A DNA stretch of 64,000 bases from Platerodrilus igneus (Eukaryota; Arthropoda; Insecta; Coleoptera; Lycidae), in the NCBI GenBank assembly GCA_036346225.1, contig JARFIW010000115.1, positions 1,948,501 to 2,012,500 on the forward strand, in the 5' to 3' direction. The translations under genes were made by a program, and so were the position numbers. A model generated the notes under the pieces. The model saw only the letters and a program-made list of their open reading frames with translations, was not told the DNA's origin and ran no database searches. Each line of letters begins with the position of its first letter. Position 1 is the stretch's first letter. Below, in pieces: positions 1 to 15,300 of this stretch.

Positions 1-86
1 CTTGTCCCTGTAATGCTTCAGCAAATAATTGATATACAAAGAAACAGATTTATGTATACATTAAACAAAAACGACCACAAACAATA

Positions 87-329
87 TTAATTTTCAAAAG
101 TCTGCCTTGTCGCAGCATCCATACTGTCCAGCACATCAGTCCGTCTAATCCTCATCAAATCCACAAGCTTCTTTAAACTTCTAGAATTCACCAAACACTC
201 ATGGCAGCACCTCAGCCTTTTAAACTTGTATCGAACGTGACGTTGTGGATTGAAATGTTTTCGGGCTATGTGCAGGTTAATATTGTAGTATCCCCAACCC
301 GCTTCGGAATGTAGAGTAGATGCAACCAT
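87..329 (-). CDS. SLC6-like exon 9: C-terminal tail and stop (residues 567-646)
   Basis: Acceptor ATTTCAG ends at 330, 49 nt from the donor of exon 8. Eighty codons precede TAA at 87-89. The tail is basic and hydrophilic, starts MVASTLHSEAGWGYYNI and contains Trp-Gly-Tyr where many SLC6 proteins have WGP near the C-terminus. No canonical AATAAA is visible in the 86 bases between the stop and the window edge, so the cleavage site probably lies outside. Confidence 0.82.
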   Translation of the reverse strand: MVASTLHSEAGWGYYNINLHIARKHFNPQRHVRYKFKRLRCCHECLVNSRSLKKLVDLMRIRRTDVLDSMDAATRQTFEN

Positions 330-3300
330 CTGAAATTGGGCCTTTTTATTTGTGTTAGTTGTATCGGGGATTACCTACCTGATACTTTACATGTTTACAA
401 TACTTCCACAGTGCGTAGAAGGGGATCGGTAGGATCATTGTAGCTGCAAGGAGATATGCGCTTACGTAGACGCTTATTATTCCAGGTGTGTCGGCATAGA
501 TTTCGATTACTATCCAGTTGTAGAATACAAAGGTAGTTTGAAACTAAAACAAATCGGGCAAGGGGTACTGATGTTAGTGATTTTTTTTGCACCAACGAAT
601 TCAAAAATTTACAAAATTTTAAAAATTTTAAAACAAAAACCTTGAATTTAAAATTTACAAAATCCGAGTTTCATCATTTGCAAATTTACAAAATTTTTGT
701 AATTAAAATAAATTAAAAATTCAAATTTATAAACATTTAAAATTTCAGGATTTCATAATTGAAACCAAAATTTTTAATTTGTAAAAGTAAATAAGTCGAA
801 ACGAAAAAATTGAAACTTCAAGAATACAAAAAAGAATTCAGCTAAAATTTCAAAAAATAATTTTGAAAAACTAAATTATAAAATTCGATAATTACTAAGT
901 ACAAAACTTTTATTTTCTAAGTTCAGGGAATTTGAAAATTCAGTTCCTTAGTCAAAAGGTCGATAACCAAAATTCGAATTGGAAATTCAAATTTATAAAC
1001 GTTCAGGACGTTCAGGGCGACAAAATTCTAAGAATTCATAATCGAAACAAATTTTGAAATTGTAAAAGTCCAATAAATTGAAATAATTTGAAAATTCAAG
1101 TACAGAAGAAAAACAATTAAAAGTTAAAAGTTAAAAGCAAAAAAAAAAATTTTGAAGGTTCTAGAATTTCCAAAAAAAATGAAAATATAATTTTAAAAAC
1201 TCTTAAGTACAAAATTTTGGAATTTAAGATCAGGAAATTCGAAAATTCAGTTGATAACTCAAATTCGAATTGGAAATTCAAATTTATGAACATTCAGAAC
1301 ATTACAAAATTCCAAGATTTCATAATTGAAATCTAAATTTTGAAATTGTAAAAGTAAAAAGGAAGAAATTGAAAATTCAAGAACACAAGAAAAAATTTGA
1401 AAGTTAGAACATGCAAAAGAAGCTTCTAAAATTAAAAAAAAATAAAGTGAGAACAATTTTGAAAACTATAAGGTACAAAATTTTAGATTTTGGGGTCAGG
1501 AAATTCGAAAATTTGGTTTTTTAAAGAGTCAAAAACTCGATAACTCAAAATTCGAATTAGAAATTCAAATTTATAAACATTAAAAATTTACAAAATTCCA
1601 GTTTCATAATTGAAATCTTAATTTTGAAATTGTAAAAGTACCATAAATTGAAAGGAAAAATTTGAAAATTCAAGTACACAAGAAAAAAAATAAAAGTTAG
1701 AAAAAACAAAAAAAAATTTTAGGCTTCTAAAATTTCAAAAAATAAATGAAAATATAATTATAAAAACTGTTAAGTACAAAATTTTAGAATTTAAGATCAG
1801 GAACTTTCGAAAATTCAGTTCTTCACAGGATCAAGAGCTTGATAACTGAAAATTCGAATTAGAAATTTAAATTTATAAACATTCAGAACGTTACAAAATT
1901 CCAAGATTTCATAATTGAAATCTAAATTTTGAAATTGTAAAAGTAAAAGGAAGAAATTGAAAATTCAAGAACACAAGAAAAATTTGAAAGTTAGAACATG
2001 CAAAAGAAGCTTCTAAAATTAAAAAAAAAATAAAGTGAGAACAATTTTGAAAACTATAAGGTACAAAATTTTAGATTTTGGGGTCAGGAAATTCGAAAAT
2101 TTGGTTTTTTAAAGAGTCAAAAACTCGATAACTCAAAATTCGAATTAGAAATTCAAATTTATAAACATTCAAAATTTACAAAATTCCAGTTTCATAATTG
2201 AAATCTTAATTTTGAAATTGTAAAAGTACCATAAATTGAAAGGAAAAATTTGAAAATTCAAGTACACAAGAAAAAAAATAAAAGTTAGAAAAAACCAAAA
2301 AAAATTTTAGGCTTCTAAAATTTCAAAAAATAAATGAAAATATAATTATAAAAACTGTTAAGTACAAAATTTTAGAATTTAAGATCAGGAACTTTCGAAA
2401 ATTCAGTTCTTCACAGGATCAAGAGCTTGATAACTGAAAATTCGAATTAGAAATTTAAATTTATAAACATTCAGAACGTTACAAAATTCCAAGATTTCAT
2501 AATTGAAATCTAAATTTTGAAATTGTAAAAGTAAAAAGGAAGAAATTGAAAATTCAAGAACACAAGAAAAATTTGAAAGTTAGAACATGCAAAAGAAGCT
2601 TCTAAAATTAAAAAAAATAAAGTGAGAACAATTTTGAAAACTATAAGGTACAAAATTTTAGATTTTGGGGTCAGGAAATTGAAAATTTGGTTTTTTAAAG
2701 AGTCAAAAACTCGATAACTCAAAATTCGAATTAGAAATTCAAATTTATAAACATTCAAAATTTACAAAATTCCAGTTTCATAATTGAAATCTTAATTTTG
2801 AAATTGTAAAAGTACCATAAATTGAAAGGAAAATTTGAAAATTCAAGTACACAAGAAAAAAAATAAAAGTTAGAAAAAACAAAAAAAAATTTTAGGCTTC
2901 TAAAATTTCAAAAAATAAATGAAAATATAATTATAAAAACTGTTAAGTACAAAATTTTAGAATTTAAGATCAGGAACTTTCGAAAATTCAGTTCTTCACA
3001 GGATCAAGAGCTTGATAACTGAAAATTCGAATTAGAAATTTAAATTTATAAACATTCAGAACGTTACAAAATTCCAAGATTTCATAATTGAAATCTAAAT
3101 TTTGAAATTGTAAAAGTAAAAAGGAAGAAATTGAAAATTCAAGAACACAAGAAAAAATTTGAAAGTTAGAACATGCAAAAGAAGCTTCTAAAATTAAAAA
3201 AAAAATAAAGTGAGAACAATTTTGAAAACTATAAGGTACAAAATTTTAGATTTTGGGGTCAGGAAATTCGAAAATTTGGTTTTTTAAAGAGTCAAAAACT

Positions 3301-6300
3301 CGATAACTCAAAATTCGAATTAGAAATTCAAATTTATAAACATTCAAAATTTACAAAATTCCAGTTTCATAATTGAAATCTTAATTTTGAAATTGTAAAA
3401 GTACCATAAATTGAAAAGAAAAATTTGAAAATTCAAGTACACAAGAAAAAAAAATAAAAGTTAGAAAAAACAAAAAAAAATTTTAGGCTTCTAAAATTTC
3501 AAAAAATAAATGAAAATATAATTATAAAAACTGTTAAGTACAAAATTTTAGAATTTAAGATCAGGAACTTTCGAAAATTCAGTTCTTCACAGGATCAAGA
3601 GCTTGATAACTCAAAATTCGAATTAGAAATTTAAATTTATAAACATTCAGAACGTTACAAAATTCCAAGATTTCATAATTGAAACGTAAATTTTGAAATT
3701 GTAAAAGTACCATAAATTGAAAGGAAGAAATTGAAAATTTAAGAATGCAAGGAAAAAAATTTGAAAGTTAAAAATGCAAAAAAATTTGAGGTTCTAAAAT
3801 TTCGAAAAAAAAAAAATTAAATGAAAACAATTTTAAAAACTATCAAGTACAAAATTTTAGTATTTAAGATCAGAAAATTCGAAAATTCAGTTCTTGAAAG
3901 AGTCAAAAGCTTCGAATTAGAAATTCATTTTATAAACATTCAAAATTTACAGAATTCCAAGTTTCATAATTGAAATCTAAATTTTGAAATTGTAAAAGTT
4001 CCATAAATTGAAAGGAAAAATTTGAAAATTTAAGTACACAAGGAAAAAATCAAAAGTTAGAAAAAGCAAAAAAAAATTTTTATAGCTTCTAAAATTTCAA
4101 AAAAAAGAAAATATAATTTTAAAAACTCTTAAGTATAAAATTTTAGAATTTCAGATTCAGTTCTTTAAAAATTCAAAAACTCGTTAACTTAAAATTCGAA
4201 TTGGAAATTCAAATTTATAAACATTCGGAACGTTACAAAATTCCAAGAATTCATAAGTGAAACGTAAATTTTGAAATTGTAAAAGTAAAAAATTGAAGGA
4301 ATAATTTAAAATTTCAAGTACAAAGGAAAAAATAAAATTAAAAGCAAAAAAAATTTAAGCTTCTAAAATTTCAAAAAAATAAATTTAAAAATATAATTTT
4401 AATAAATTATCATTATAAAATTTAATAAATCAATAAGAAAATTAAATTAAGAAAAAAATAAAAAAAAATTTTAAATTAAAAAAAAAATTTAAATAAAATT
4501 TATTTTTTAAAATAAATATAAATATGAATAATTAATGATAAATCAATATAAAATTTAATAAAAAATGAGAATTAAATACAGAAAATAAATAAAAAAAAAA
4601 ATTATAAATTCAAAAAAAAATTTAAACCTAAATTTATTTTATTTTCTAAAAAAAAAATAATAAAATAATTAATAAATTAAATCATATAATTAATTTAATA
4701 AAATAAATTAAATAAAAAAAATAAATAAAAAAAAATTTATAAATTAAAAAAAAATTTAAAAAAAAATTTATTAGAATAAATTTTTTTAAGTCAAACTGAT
4801 AACTCAAAATTCGAATTAAATTCAAATTTATAAACATTCAAAATTTACAAAATTCCAGTCATAATTGAAATTAATTTAAATGTAACATAAACCAAAGAAA
4901 TTTGAAATTCAAGTACACAAAAAAATAAAAGTTAGAAAAAAAAAAAATTTAAGCTTCTAAATTTCAAAAATATGAAAATATAATTTAAAAATACAAAATT
5001 TTAGTTTAAATCAGGAATCAATTCGTTTTAAGGTCAAAGCTTGATAACTAAAATTGAATTGAAATTAAATTTATAAACATTCAGAAGTTACAAAATTCCA
5101 AGATTTCATAATTGAAATTAAATTTTGAAATTGTAATAAAGAAGAATTGAAATTCAAGACAAAAAATTTGAAGTTAGAAAGCAAAAAATTAATTAAAAAA
5201 AATGAAACAATTTTGAAAACTTAAGTACAATTTTAGATTAAATCAGAATTAAATTGTCTAAGAGTCAAAACTCGATAACTCAATTCGAATTGAAATTCAA
5301 ATTTAAACATTCAGATTCAAAATTCAAATCATAATTGACAATTTTAAATTTAAAAGTACATAAATTGAATGAAAATGAAAATTAAACCAAGAAAAGAATA
5401 AGTTAAAAAAAAAAATAGCTTCTAAAATTTAAAAATGAAAATATAATTTAAACTTTAAGTACAAAATTTTAGAATTTAGATCGGAATGAAAATTCAGTTC
5501 TTAAGGTCAAGTTGATACTAAAATTAATTGAAATTAAATTTATAAACTTCAGACGTTACAAAATTCCAAGATCATATAAACTAAATTTTGAAATTGTAAA
5601 ATATAAATAAAGGAAAAATTGAAAATTAAGAACAAGAAAAAAATAAAGTTAAAAGAAAAAATTTTAAGTTCTAAATTAAAAAATAAAAAATTTTAAAACT
5701 AAGTACAAAATTTTAGATTAGTCAAAATAAATGTCTAAAAAAAAATATAAATAATTAATAAATTAAATCATATAATTAATTTAATAAAATAAATTAAATT
5801 ACAAAAAAAATAAAAAAAAAATTTATAAATTAAAAAAAATTTAAATAAAATTTATATAAATTTAGAAATAAAATATAAATAATTAATAATAAATCATATA
5901 AAATTTAATAAAAAAAAAAATTAAATTAAAAAAATAATAAAAAAAAAATTATAAATTAAAATGAAAAATAATTTTAAAACCCTTAAGTACAAATTTTAGA
6001 ATTTATTAGAATTTATAGTTCCTTAAAAATCAAAAGCTCGATAACTCAAAATTCGAAATTAAAATTCAAATTTATAAACATTCAAAATTTACAAAATTCC
6101 AAGTTTCATAATTGAAATCTAAATTTTGAAATTGTACAAGTACAATAAACCCAAACGAAAAATTTGAAAGTTCAAGTACACACAAAAAAAAAATAAAAGT
6201 TAGAAAATGCAACAAAAAAAATTTAAAGCTTCTAAATTTTCGAAAAAATAATGAAAATATAATTTTAAAAAAATACAAAATTTTAGTGTTCAACATCAGG

Positions 6301-9300
6301 AAATTCACTAATTCGGTTTTTGAAAGAGTCAAAAGCTTGATAACTCAAAATTCGAATTGGAAATTCAAATTTATAAACATTCAGTAAGTTACAAAATTCC
6401 AAGATTTCATAATTGAAACTTAAATTTTGAAATTGTAAAATGAAAAAGTAAGAACTTGAACATTCAAGAACAAGAAAAAAAGTTTGAGAGTTAGAAAAAG
6501 CAAAAAAAATTGAAGCTTTCGACAAAAAATAAAATGAAAACAATTTTGAAAACTCTAAGGTACGAAATTTTAGAATTTAAAATCAGGAAATTCGAAAGTT
6601 CAGTCCTTGAAGGAGTCAAAAGCTCGATAACTCAAAGTTCGAATTAGAAATTCAAATTTAGAAGCATTCAGGATGTTACAAAATTTCAAAAATTCATAAT
6701 TGCAAGCAAATTTTGAAATTATAAAAGTACATTAAATTGAATTGAAAAAATTGAAAATTCAAAAACGCAAGAAAAGGAATTCAAAGTTACAAAATGCAAA
6801 CAAAATTGAAGCTTCTAAAATTTTGAAAAAAATTGAAAATATAATTTTAAAAACTTTAAGGTACAAAATTTTAGAATTTACGATCCGGAAATTCGAAAAT
6901 TCAGTTCTTGAGAGAGTCAAAAGTTTGATACTCAAAATTCGAATTGTGGAAATTCAAATTTATAAACGTTCAGGACGTTACAAAATTCCAAGGATTCATA
7001 TAGAAACTTAAATTTTGAAATTGTAAAATTACAATAAATTGAAAGGAAAAATTTGAAAATTCAAGTACACAAGAAAAAAACATTAAAAGTTAGAAAAAGA
7101 AAAAAATTTTTGAAGATTCTAAAATTTCGAAAAAAAAATTAAAATATAATTTTAAAAACCCTTAAGTACAAAATTTTAGAATTTAAGGTCAGAAAATTCG
7201 AAAATTCAGTTCCTTAATAAGTCAAAAGCTCTATAACTCAAAATTCGGAATTAAAAATTCAAATTTATAAACATTGAAAATTTACAAAATTCCAAGTTCA
7301 TAATTGAAATTTAAATTTTGAAATTGTACAAGTACAATAAATTGAAATAATTTGAAAATTTAAGTACACCAGAAAAAAAAGTTAGAAAAAGCAAAAAAAA
7401 ATTTTGAAGCTTCTAAAATTTCGAAAAAATGAAAATATAATTTTAAAAACTCTTAAGCATAAAATTTTAGAATGTAAGATCAGATAATTCGAAAATTTAG
7501 TTCTTTAAAGAGTCAAAACTTGATAACTCAAAATTCTAAATTAAAAATTCAAATTTATAAACATTCAAAATTTACAAAATTCCAAGTTCATAATTGAAAT
7601 CTAAATTTTGAAATTGTACAAGTACAATAAACCCAAACGAAAAATTTGAAAATTTAAGTACGCACGAAAAGAAATTCAAAGTTAGAAAATGCAAAAAAAA
7701 AATTTGAAGCTTCTAAAATTTCGAAAAAAAAAATGAAAATTTAATTTAAAATACTCTAAAGCACAAAATTTTAAAATTTAAGATCAAGAAATTTGAAAAT
7801 GCAGTTGTTTAAAGAATCAAATGCTCGATAACTCAAAATTCGAGTTTGAAATTCAAATTTATAAACATTCGGAATGTTGCAAAATTCCAAGAATTCATAA
7901 TTGAAATCTAAATTTTGAAATTATAAAAGTACAATAAAATCAACGAAAAAATTTGAAAATTCAAGTACACAAGAAAAAAATTAAAAGTTAGAAAAGGCAA
8001 AAAAAATAATTTTGAAGCTTTTAAAATTTCGAAAAAAAATGAAAATATAATTTTAAAAACTCTTAAATATAAAATTTTAGAATTCAAAATCAGGAAATTC
8101 GAAAATTCAGTTCTTTAAAGAGTCAAAAGCTCGATAACTCAAAATTCGCATTGGAAATTCAAATTTATAAACATTCAAAATTTACAAAATTCCAAGATTT
8201 CATAATTGAAACCTAAATTTTGAAATTGTAAAAGTACAATAAATTGAAAGGAAAACTTGAAAATTCGAGTACACAAGAAAAAAAATTAAAAGTTAGAAAA
8301 AGCAAAACAAAATTGAACTTTTAAAATTTCGAAAAAAAAAAGAAAATATTATCTTAAAAACTCTTAAGTATAAAATTTTAGAATTTAAGATCAGAAAATT
8401 CGAAAATTCAGTTCTTTAACGAGTTAAAAGCTCGATAACTCAAAATTCGCATTGGAAATTCAAATTTATAAACATTCAGGACGTTGCAAAATTCCAAGAA
8501 TTCATAATTGAAACGTAAATTTTAAAATTGTAAAAGTATAATAAATTGGAAGGAATAATTTGAAAATTCAAGTACACAGGAAAAAAAATATAAGTTAGAA
8601 AAAGCAACAAAAAAAATTGGAGCTTCTAAAATTTCAAAAAAAATGTTATAACTCCGTAATTTTTAAAATTCGATAATTTTAAATACCCTAAGCACAAAAT
8701 TTTAGTATTTAAGGTTAGGAAATATGTAAATTCAGTTGTTTAAAGAATCTAAAGCTTGAAAACTCAAAATTCATATTTACAAACATTCAAAATTTATAAA
8801 TTTTAACGATTTTTTAATTGAGTCTAAAATTTTGAAATTGTTAAGTACACGTAATTGAAACGAAAAAATTGTCAATTCAAGATAACGAAAAAAATTTTGA
8901 AAGTTAGAAAATCAAAAAAAGAAAAATTGAGCTTCTAAAATTTCGATTAAAAATTTTTATAAAGTTGTATTTTTTAAAATTCGATAATTTTAAATACCTG
9001 AAGTACAAAATTTTAGCATTTAAGATCAGTAAACTTGTAAATTCGATTTTTTAAATAGTCAAAAGCTTAAAAACTCAAAATTCAAATTTATAGACATTCA
9101 AAATTTACAAATTTCCACGATTTTTTAATTGAGGCCAAAATTTTAAAATTGTTAAAGTACGAGTAATTGAAACGGAAAAATTGTAAATTCAAGAAAACAA
9201 AAAAAATTTTGAAAGTTTAAAAATCTAAAAAAAATTGGAGCTTCTAAAATTTCGAAAAAAATTTGAAAAATCGTAATTTTTAAAATTCGATAATTTTGAA

Positions 9301-12300
9301 TATCCTAAGTACAAAATTTTAGAATTTAAGATCAGGAAATTTGTGAATTCAGTCTTTTGAAGAGCTAAAAGCTTGAAAACTCAAAATTCAAATTAAAAAT
9401 TCATATTTTACAAACATTAACATTTTACAAATTTCCAAGATTTCTTATTTGAGGCAAAACTTTTGAAATTGTTAAAGTACACGTAATTGAAGCGACAAAA
9501 TTGTAAATTCAAGAAAAGGAAAAAAATTTGAAAATTGGAAAATAAAAAAAAATGAGCTAAAATTTTGAAAAAAAATTCTATAACGTCGTAAATTTTAAAA
9601 TTCGATACTTTTAAATACCCTAAGTAGAAAATTTTAGAATTGAAGATCAGGAAATTTGTAAATTCAGTCTTTTAAAAAGTCAAAAGCTTGAAAAATCACA
9701 ATTCAAATTTATAAACATTCAAAATTTACAAATTTCCAAGTTTCTTAATTGAGGCCAAAATTTTGAAATTGTTAAAGTACACGTAATTGAAACGAAAAAA
9801 TTGTAAATTCAAGAAAACGAAAAAATTTTGAAAATTAGAAAATAAAAAAAAATTAGAGACTAAAATTTCGAAAAAAAAATTTTATAACGCCGTAATTTTT
9901 ATATACCATAAGTACAAAATTTTAGAATTTAGGGTCGAAATTTGTAAATTTGGTCTTTTAAAGAGTCTAAAGCTTACAATTCAAAATTCAAATTTATAAA
10001 CATTCAAAATTTACAAATTTCCACGATTTCTTATTGGCAACCAAAATTTTGAAATTGTTAAGTACACGTAATTGAAACGAAAAAATTGTCAATTCAAGAA
10101 ACCGAAAAAAATTTTGAAAGTTAGAAAATAAAAAAAAAATTAGTTTCTAAAATTTCGAAAAAAAAAATTTAAAACTGTAAAGTATAAATTCCATCAAAAT
10201 TCAAAAAGGACAAATTTGGAAATCTACAGAATTCGAAATTGTATATGCGGACTGTCGTTTGTTTTAAGAAACCACAAGAGCGACGTTTTAATTCTAATAC
10301 TTACCAAAACCAAAAACGGCGCCACTTTCCAACATTGTACCCAAAAAGCAGGCGGTGGACTTCTAAATGCAAAATGGTAGTCGTTACACAATCGTGGAAC
10401 ACTATAAAGGAATATCATCGCAAAAGTAACGGTGAAAGTGATGATAGCTTGCACTACATAAAAGGCATAGTTGTACAATATCTTTTGCAAGAAATACGAT
10501 ACTTTCGTATCGAATATCATATCGACGCCTGCTGATGCTAAGCAATATAAGACGCAGATATGCAGACGATACATTCGTAAAATTGGAAAAGCTTCGATTA
10601 ACGAATCTACAGTTGCGGTGCACATGTGAAGTGCGTATCCAAGGCCGTGTATGGAAATTGTTAAATACCACAACAATAACGACACGTGGGGAAGTGATAG
10701 CTCTTTTAATACTTCTGGTATTACAGCAAATAGTATAGTTTCACCTGTAAAAATTTTTATTATAATATTCGTATTCGATATTCGTCTTATAACATTTGAT
10801 ATTTGATAGACAGCATTCGATATCTAACAATCAATATCCAACGTTCGATATCCGAAATTTGAATTGTGATATTTCATCCCTGATATTCAATATCCATATC
10901 AACTATTCTATAACTCATATTCAAAATTTGTTACATGCCAAAATTGGCGTCTTAGATATAGTTGTAATTTATAAGGAAATTCCCGCGTAACTTTTAAAAT
11001 TAAAACTTGTCAACTTCCGTCATTCCGAACAGTCGCGTTTGCGCAAAAGAATGCGCAGGTGCGAGTAGTGTCGAAAGCGGGCATTAAGCCACGAGACCTC
11101 AAGCCAAGAACATCTACCTGTGTTGTGTATGTCTTCTCTTTTTAGGCATGTAGGTTCCTCTTTATCTTCTGTTGTACCTCTACCTGGTGTTCCTTCATTC
11201 CTCTACGAGCACAGAAGATACAGGAAGAACGGATTGGCAATTAGAAACTCAGTAATGGTGTAACCTAATTCACAAAACATGATGGTCCCTGAGATTTACC
11301 TACAGAATACCATCCAAGTGAGTACTTTGCTTACGTATATTGTGTATGTAAATTGACTTTAAATGTGCATGAAAATTTGACTATTGCATCATACTTAAAA
11401 CGTGGTGATATGTTTATAGCAATTTCGATATTTAATATTTGACATTCGATATGCGATATTTGAACTCCGACATTCGATATCCAACAGTCAATTTCCGATA
11501 TGCAATATTTAGTAGCCAACGTTCTACCCCAAAATTTTCCATATCCGATATTCAAGATTCGACGTACGATATTCAGTAACCGATAGGCGATATTCAATAT
11601 CCAACACACGATATCAGATACCCCATGTTAGTAAATCGATATCCGACATTCGATGTGATATTAGATCTTCTACACTCGTATTCAATATCTGACATTTGAT
11701 ATGAGTTGTTTCATCTACGATATTTAACGTACGACATTAGATATTTAGCAACCAATTGTTCATACTCGATGTGCAATATTTAATATCAGACATTCGATAA
11801 CTCTTATACGATATTCTCAATCTGCCATTCGATAGTCGGTATTTGATATCCGGCACACGATATCTTATATCTAATATTTAATGTCCAATATCTGAGATGA
11901 TATTTGATCTTCGATAATAGATATCTTATAGCTGATATTAGATATTTTATATTAGATACCCACGATACGATATATGATATTATCGCGATATTCGATATTC
12001 GATTCTCATATCTTAGATTTAATATCCGACAATGGATGGATGATATTTGATCTTCGACATTCAATATTCTATCACTTATATACAATATTCGATATCCAGT
12101 ATTATATAACCACCGTTAAATAGCCGAATTCGTTATACAATATCTGATTTCCAACATTCGATGTACAATATCCCATATTTGATATTCAATATCCGACACT
12201 TATTATCCAATATTTGACATTCAAGTTTTGATATTCGGTATCCGATATGTCGGTATTCGATATACCACACTTGTTAAACATCCTATACCCCAATAGATTA

Positions 12301-15300
12301 TTCAGTCTCCAACATGCAATGTCGTATTTGATATCGGATACTCGATATCCCATCTCATATCCGATATTTGATAGGCGACATTCGATATTCAACATCCGAT
12401 ATCCAACATTCGATATATGGTATTGATCTTCCATATTCGATGCGATCACTCATATCCAATTTTCGATATCCGATAAAGAATGTGCTAATTTTCATCACAC
12501 GATATTCCATCTCATCATCATTTTGTTTTCGACCTTACTTAAGGTCGGTTTGACGCAGCTCTAACTATGTGCAATAATCGAAATCTGACATTCGACATTC
12601 CTTATCCGATAGTCGGCATTTTATACCCGACATATCCAATATTCGGAATTTGATGGTTGGTATTCGATACCTGACAATCGAAATCTAACATGCCATGTTC
12701 GTTATCCGAAATTTGTAGTGTGATATTTCATCTCTGATATTCGATATCCAATACCCTATATCGAATATTCAATATCTATTTTATATCGGATCCCCGATAT
12801 TCAATATCCCATAACTCATTTCCGATTTTTAATATTCGACACTTTATGTTCTACATACTAGAACCGATATTCAATATCTGACATTCGATATGTGATATTT
12901 GATCTGCGACATTCGATATTCGATAGCCAGCATCCAATAGGCAATATTCGATATACAATATTTAATATCCGACATTCTCCAACCAAATTCCCCAAATCCA
13001 ATAATCAAGATCTGACTTACGATATTCAGTAAAGGATAGACGGTACTCAATATCCGACATACAATATTCAACATTTAACATTCGATATCGGATATTTCCT
13101 GTCAAAAAATCAATATCCGACATTCGATGTGATATATAAGCTATAACATTCGATATTCAATATCTGACATTCGATATGAGATGTTTGATCGACGATATTT
13201 AACGTGCAACATTAGATATTCTGTATACGTTATCCAATCTCCGATATTCAATATCCGACATCTCATATGTAATATTTGATCTCAGACATTGGAGATTCCA
13301 TATCCGGTACTCGAAAACCGACAGCCGATACTCGATATGCAATATTTGATATCGGACATTTGATATATACCTTATCCGATATTCGCCTTCTACTATTTGA
13401 TAGTCGCTATTCGATATTCGGCGCTCAAAATCTTATATTGAATATCCAATATCCGATACGTGATATTTGATCTATCATTCGATATATGATCGCCGACATT
13501 CGATATCCAATCACGTCCAACATTTAATATGCGATATTCGATATGCGACAATCGATACGTGCCAACTCCGACAACTAATATTCGATCACTCATATCCAAT
13601 ATTTGATATCTGACATATGATAATCACTATTAAATAGCCGATGTCTGATATACAATATTTGATGTCCAACATTCGATATCCGATATCCCGTATCCGTTAT
13701 TCAACATTCGGCATTTGATATTCTGTAGGCTATATCCGAACCTGATAATCAATATTTGACATACGGGTTTCGACCTTCGGTACCCGATATGCCATATCGA
13801 ATATTCTATATCCGACATTCGATATCCGTCATTCAATAGCATATACAATATTTGGTATCCGATATCCCTTATCCGATATTCGCATTCCGACACTCGATTT
13901 TCAACGTTTGATAGCCTATATCCCATATTGAATATCCGACATTTTAAATGTGATATTTGACTTCTGATATTCGATATCCTATAACTCATTTGCGATGTTT
14001 AATATCTTACATTCGTTTTTCTATATTCGATTATCAATATTCGACATCCGACATTCGATGTGCGATATTTGATCTCCAACATGCGGTATCAGATGACTCA
14101 TATCCAATATTTCACATCCGACACGCGATATCCAACGTCCGATATTCGATACCTGACATCGATGTTTGATATTCGAACTCCGACATTTGATAACCACCAT
14201 CCAATAGCCGATATTCAAAAATGCAATATTTAATATCTTCGATATCTAATACATATTCAATATGTGACATTTGATACTCTGTATTAGTTATTCAGTATTT
14301 AATATGCGAGCTTCGTTATATCCCATTTGACATTCGAACTGCTACGTTCGATACTCGATAGAGGAAATTCGATATGCAATATTCGATATTAGACATTCGA
14401 TACTCGATGTTCCATATCCGATATTCAATATTTCACAGCAGATATTCTGTATTCGATATCGGTAGTCAGTATACGACACTCGGTATACAACGTTTGATAT
14501 TCAATATAAGATATTCAATACCCGACATATGATATATGACATTCGATATGCGAATACCCAGATTCGTTTTTGATATTCCATATTTGATATTCCTTATTCG
14601 ATTGCCTACATCCGACGGTCGATATGTAATGAATAATGTCCGAAATTTGATATCTGATAACCGATGTTCGCATTCCAACATTGTAGCCTGTATCCGACAC
14701 CCGATAGGCAATGTTCGATATCCGATATCCGACATTTAATATTTACCATACAATAGCCGATATTCGATATGCAATATTTGAGATTCGACCTTCGATATCT
14801 GATATCCCATACCAGATATTTAATATTCGACATTCGATAGTCAGTATTCAATATTCGATGCTCGATAAATTACATTTGACATTCGAGTTTCGACATTCGA
14901 TACCCGATATCCCATATCGGATATTCGGTATCCGACGTTCGATAACTACCATCCAATAACGCAATTCAATGTACAATGTGGTATTCGATATCCCATATCC
15001 TATATACAATATCCTTCATTCGATATTTTGCATTCGTAGTCAGTATTAAATATATGACATTCGATATATAACGTTTAATATTCAATACCGCAATATCGGA
15101 TATTCAATATCCCACATGCGATATATGATACTCGACATCTAATAACCCACATCCGTATTTGGTATTCCATGTTCGATATTCCGTATTTGATAACCTACAT
15201 CCAACATTCGATATGTAATGGATAACCTCCAAGATTTAATATTTGATATTCAATGTATCCGACACTCGATATTCAATATTTGATTATCGATATGCAATAA

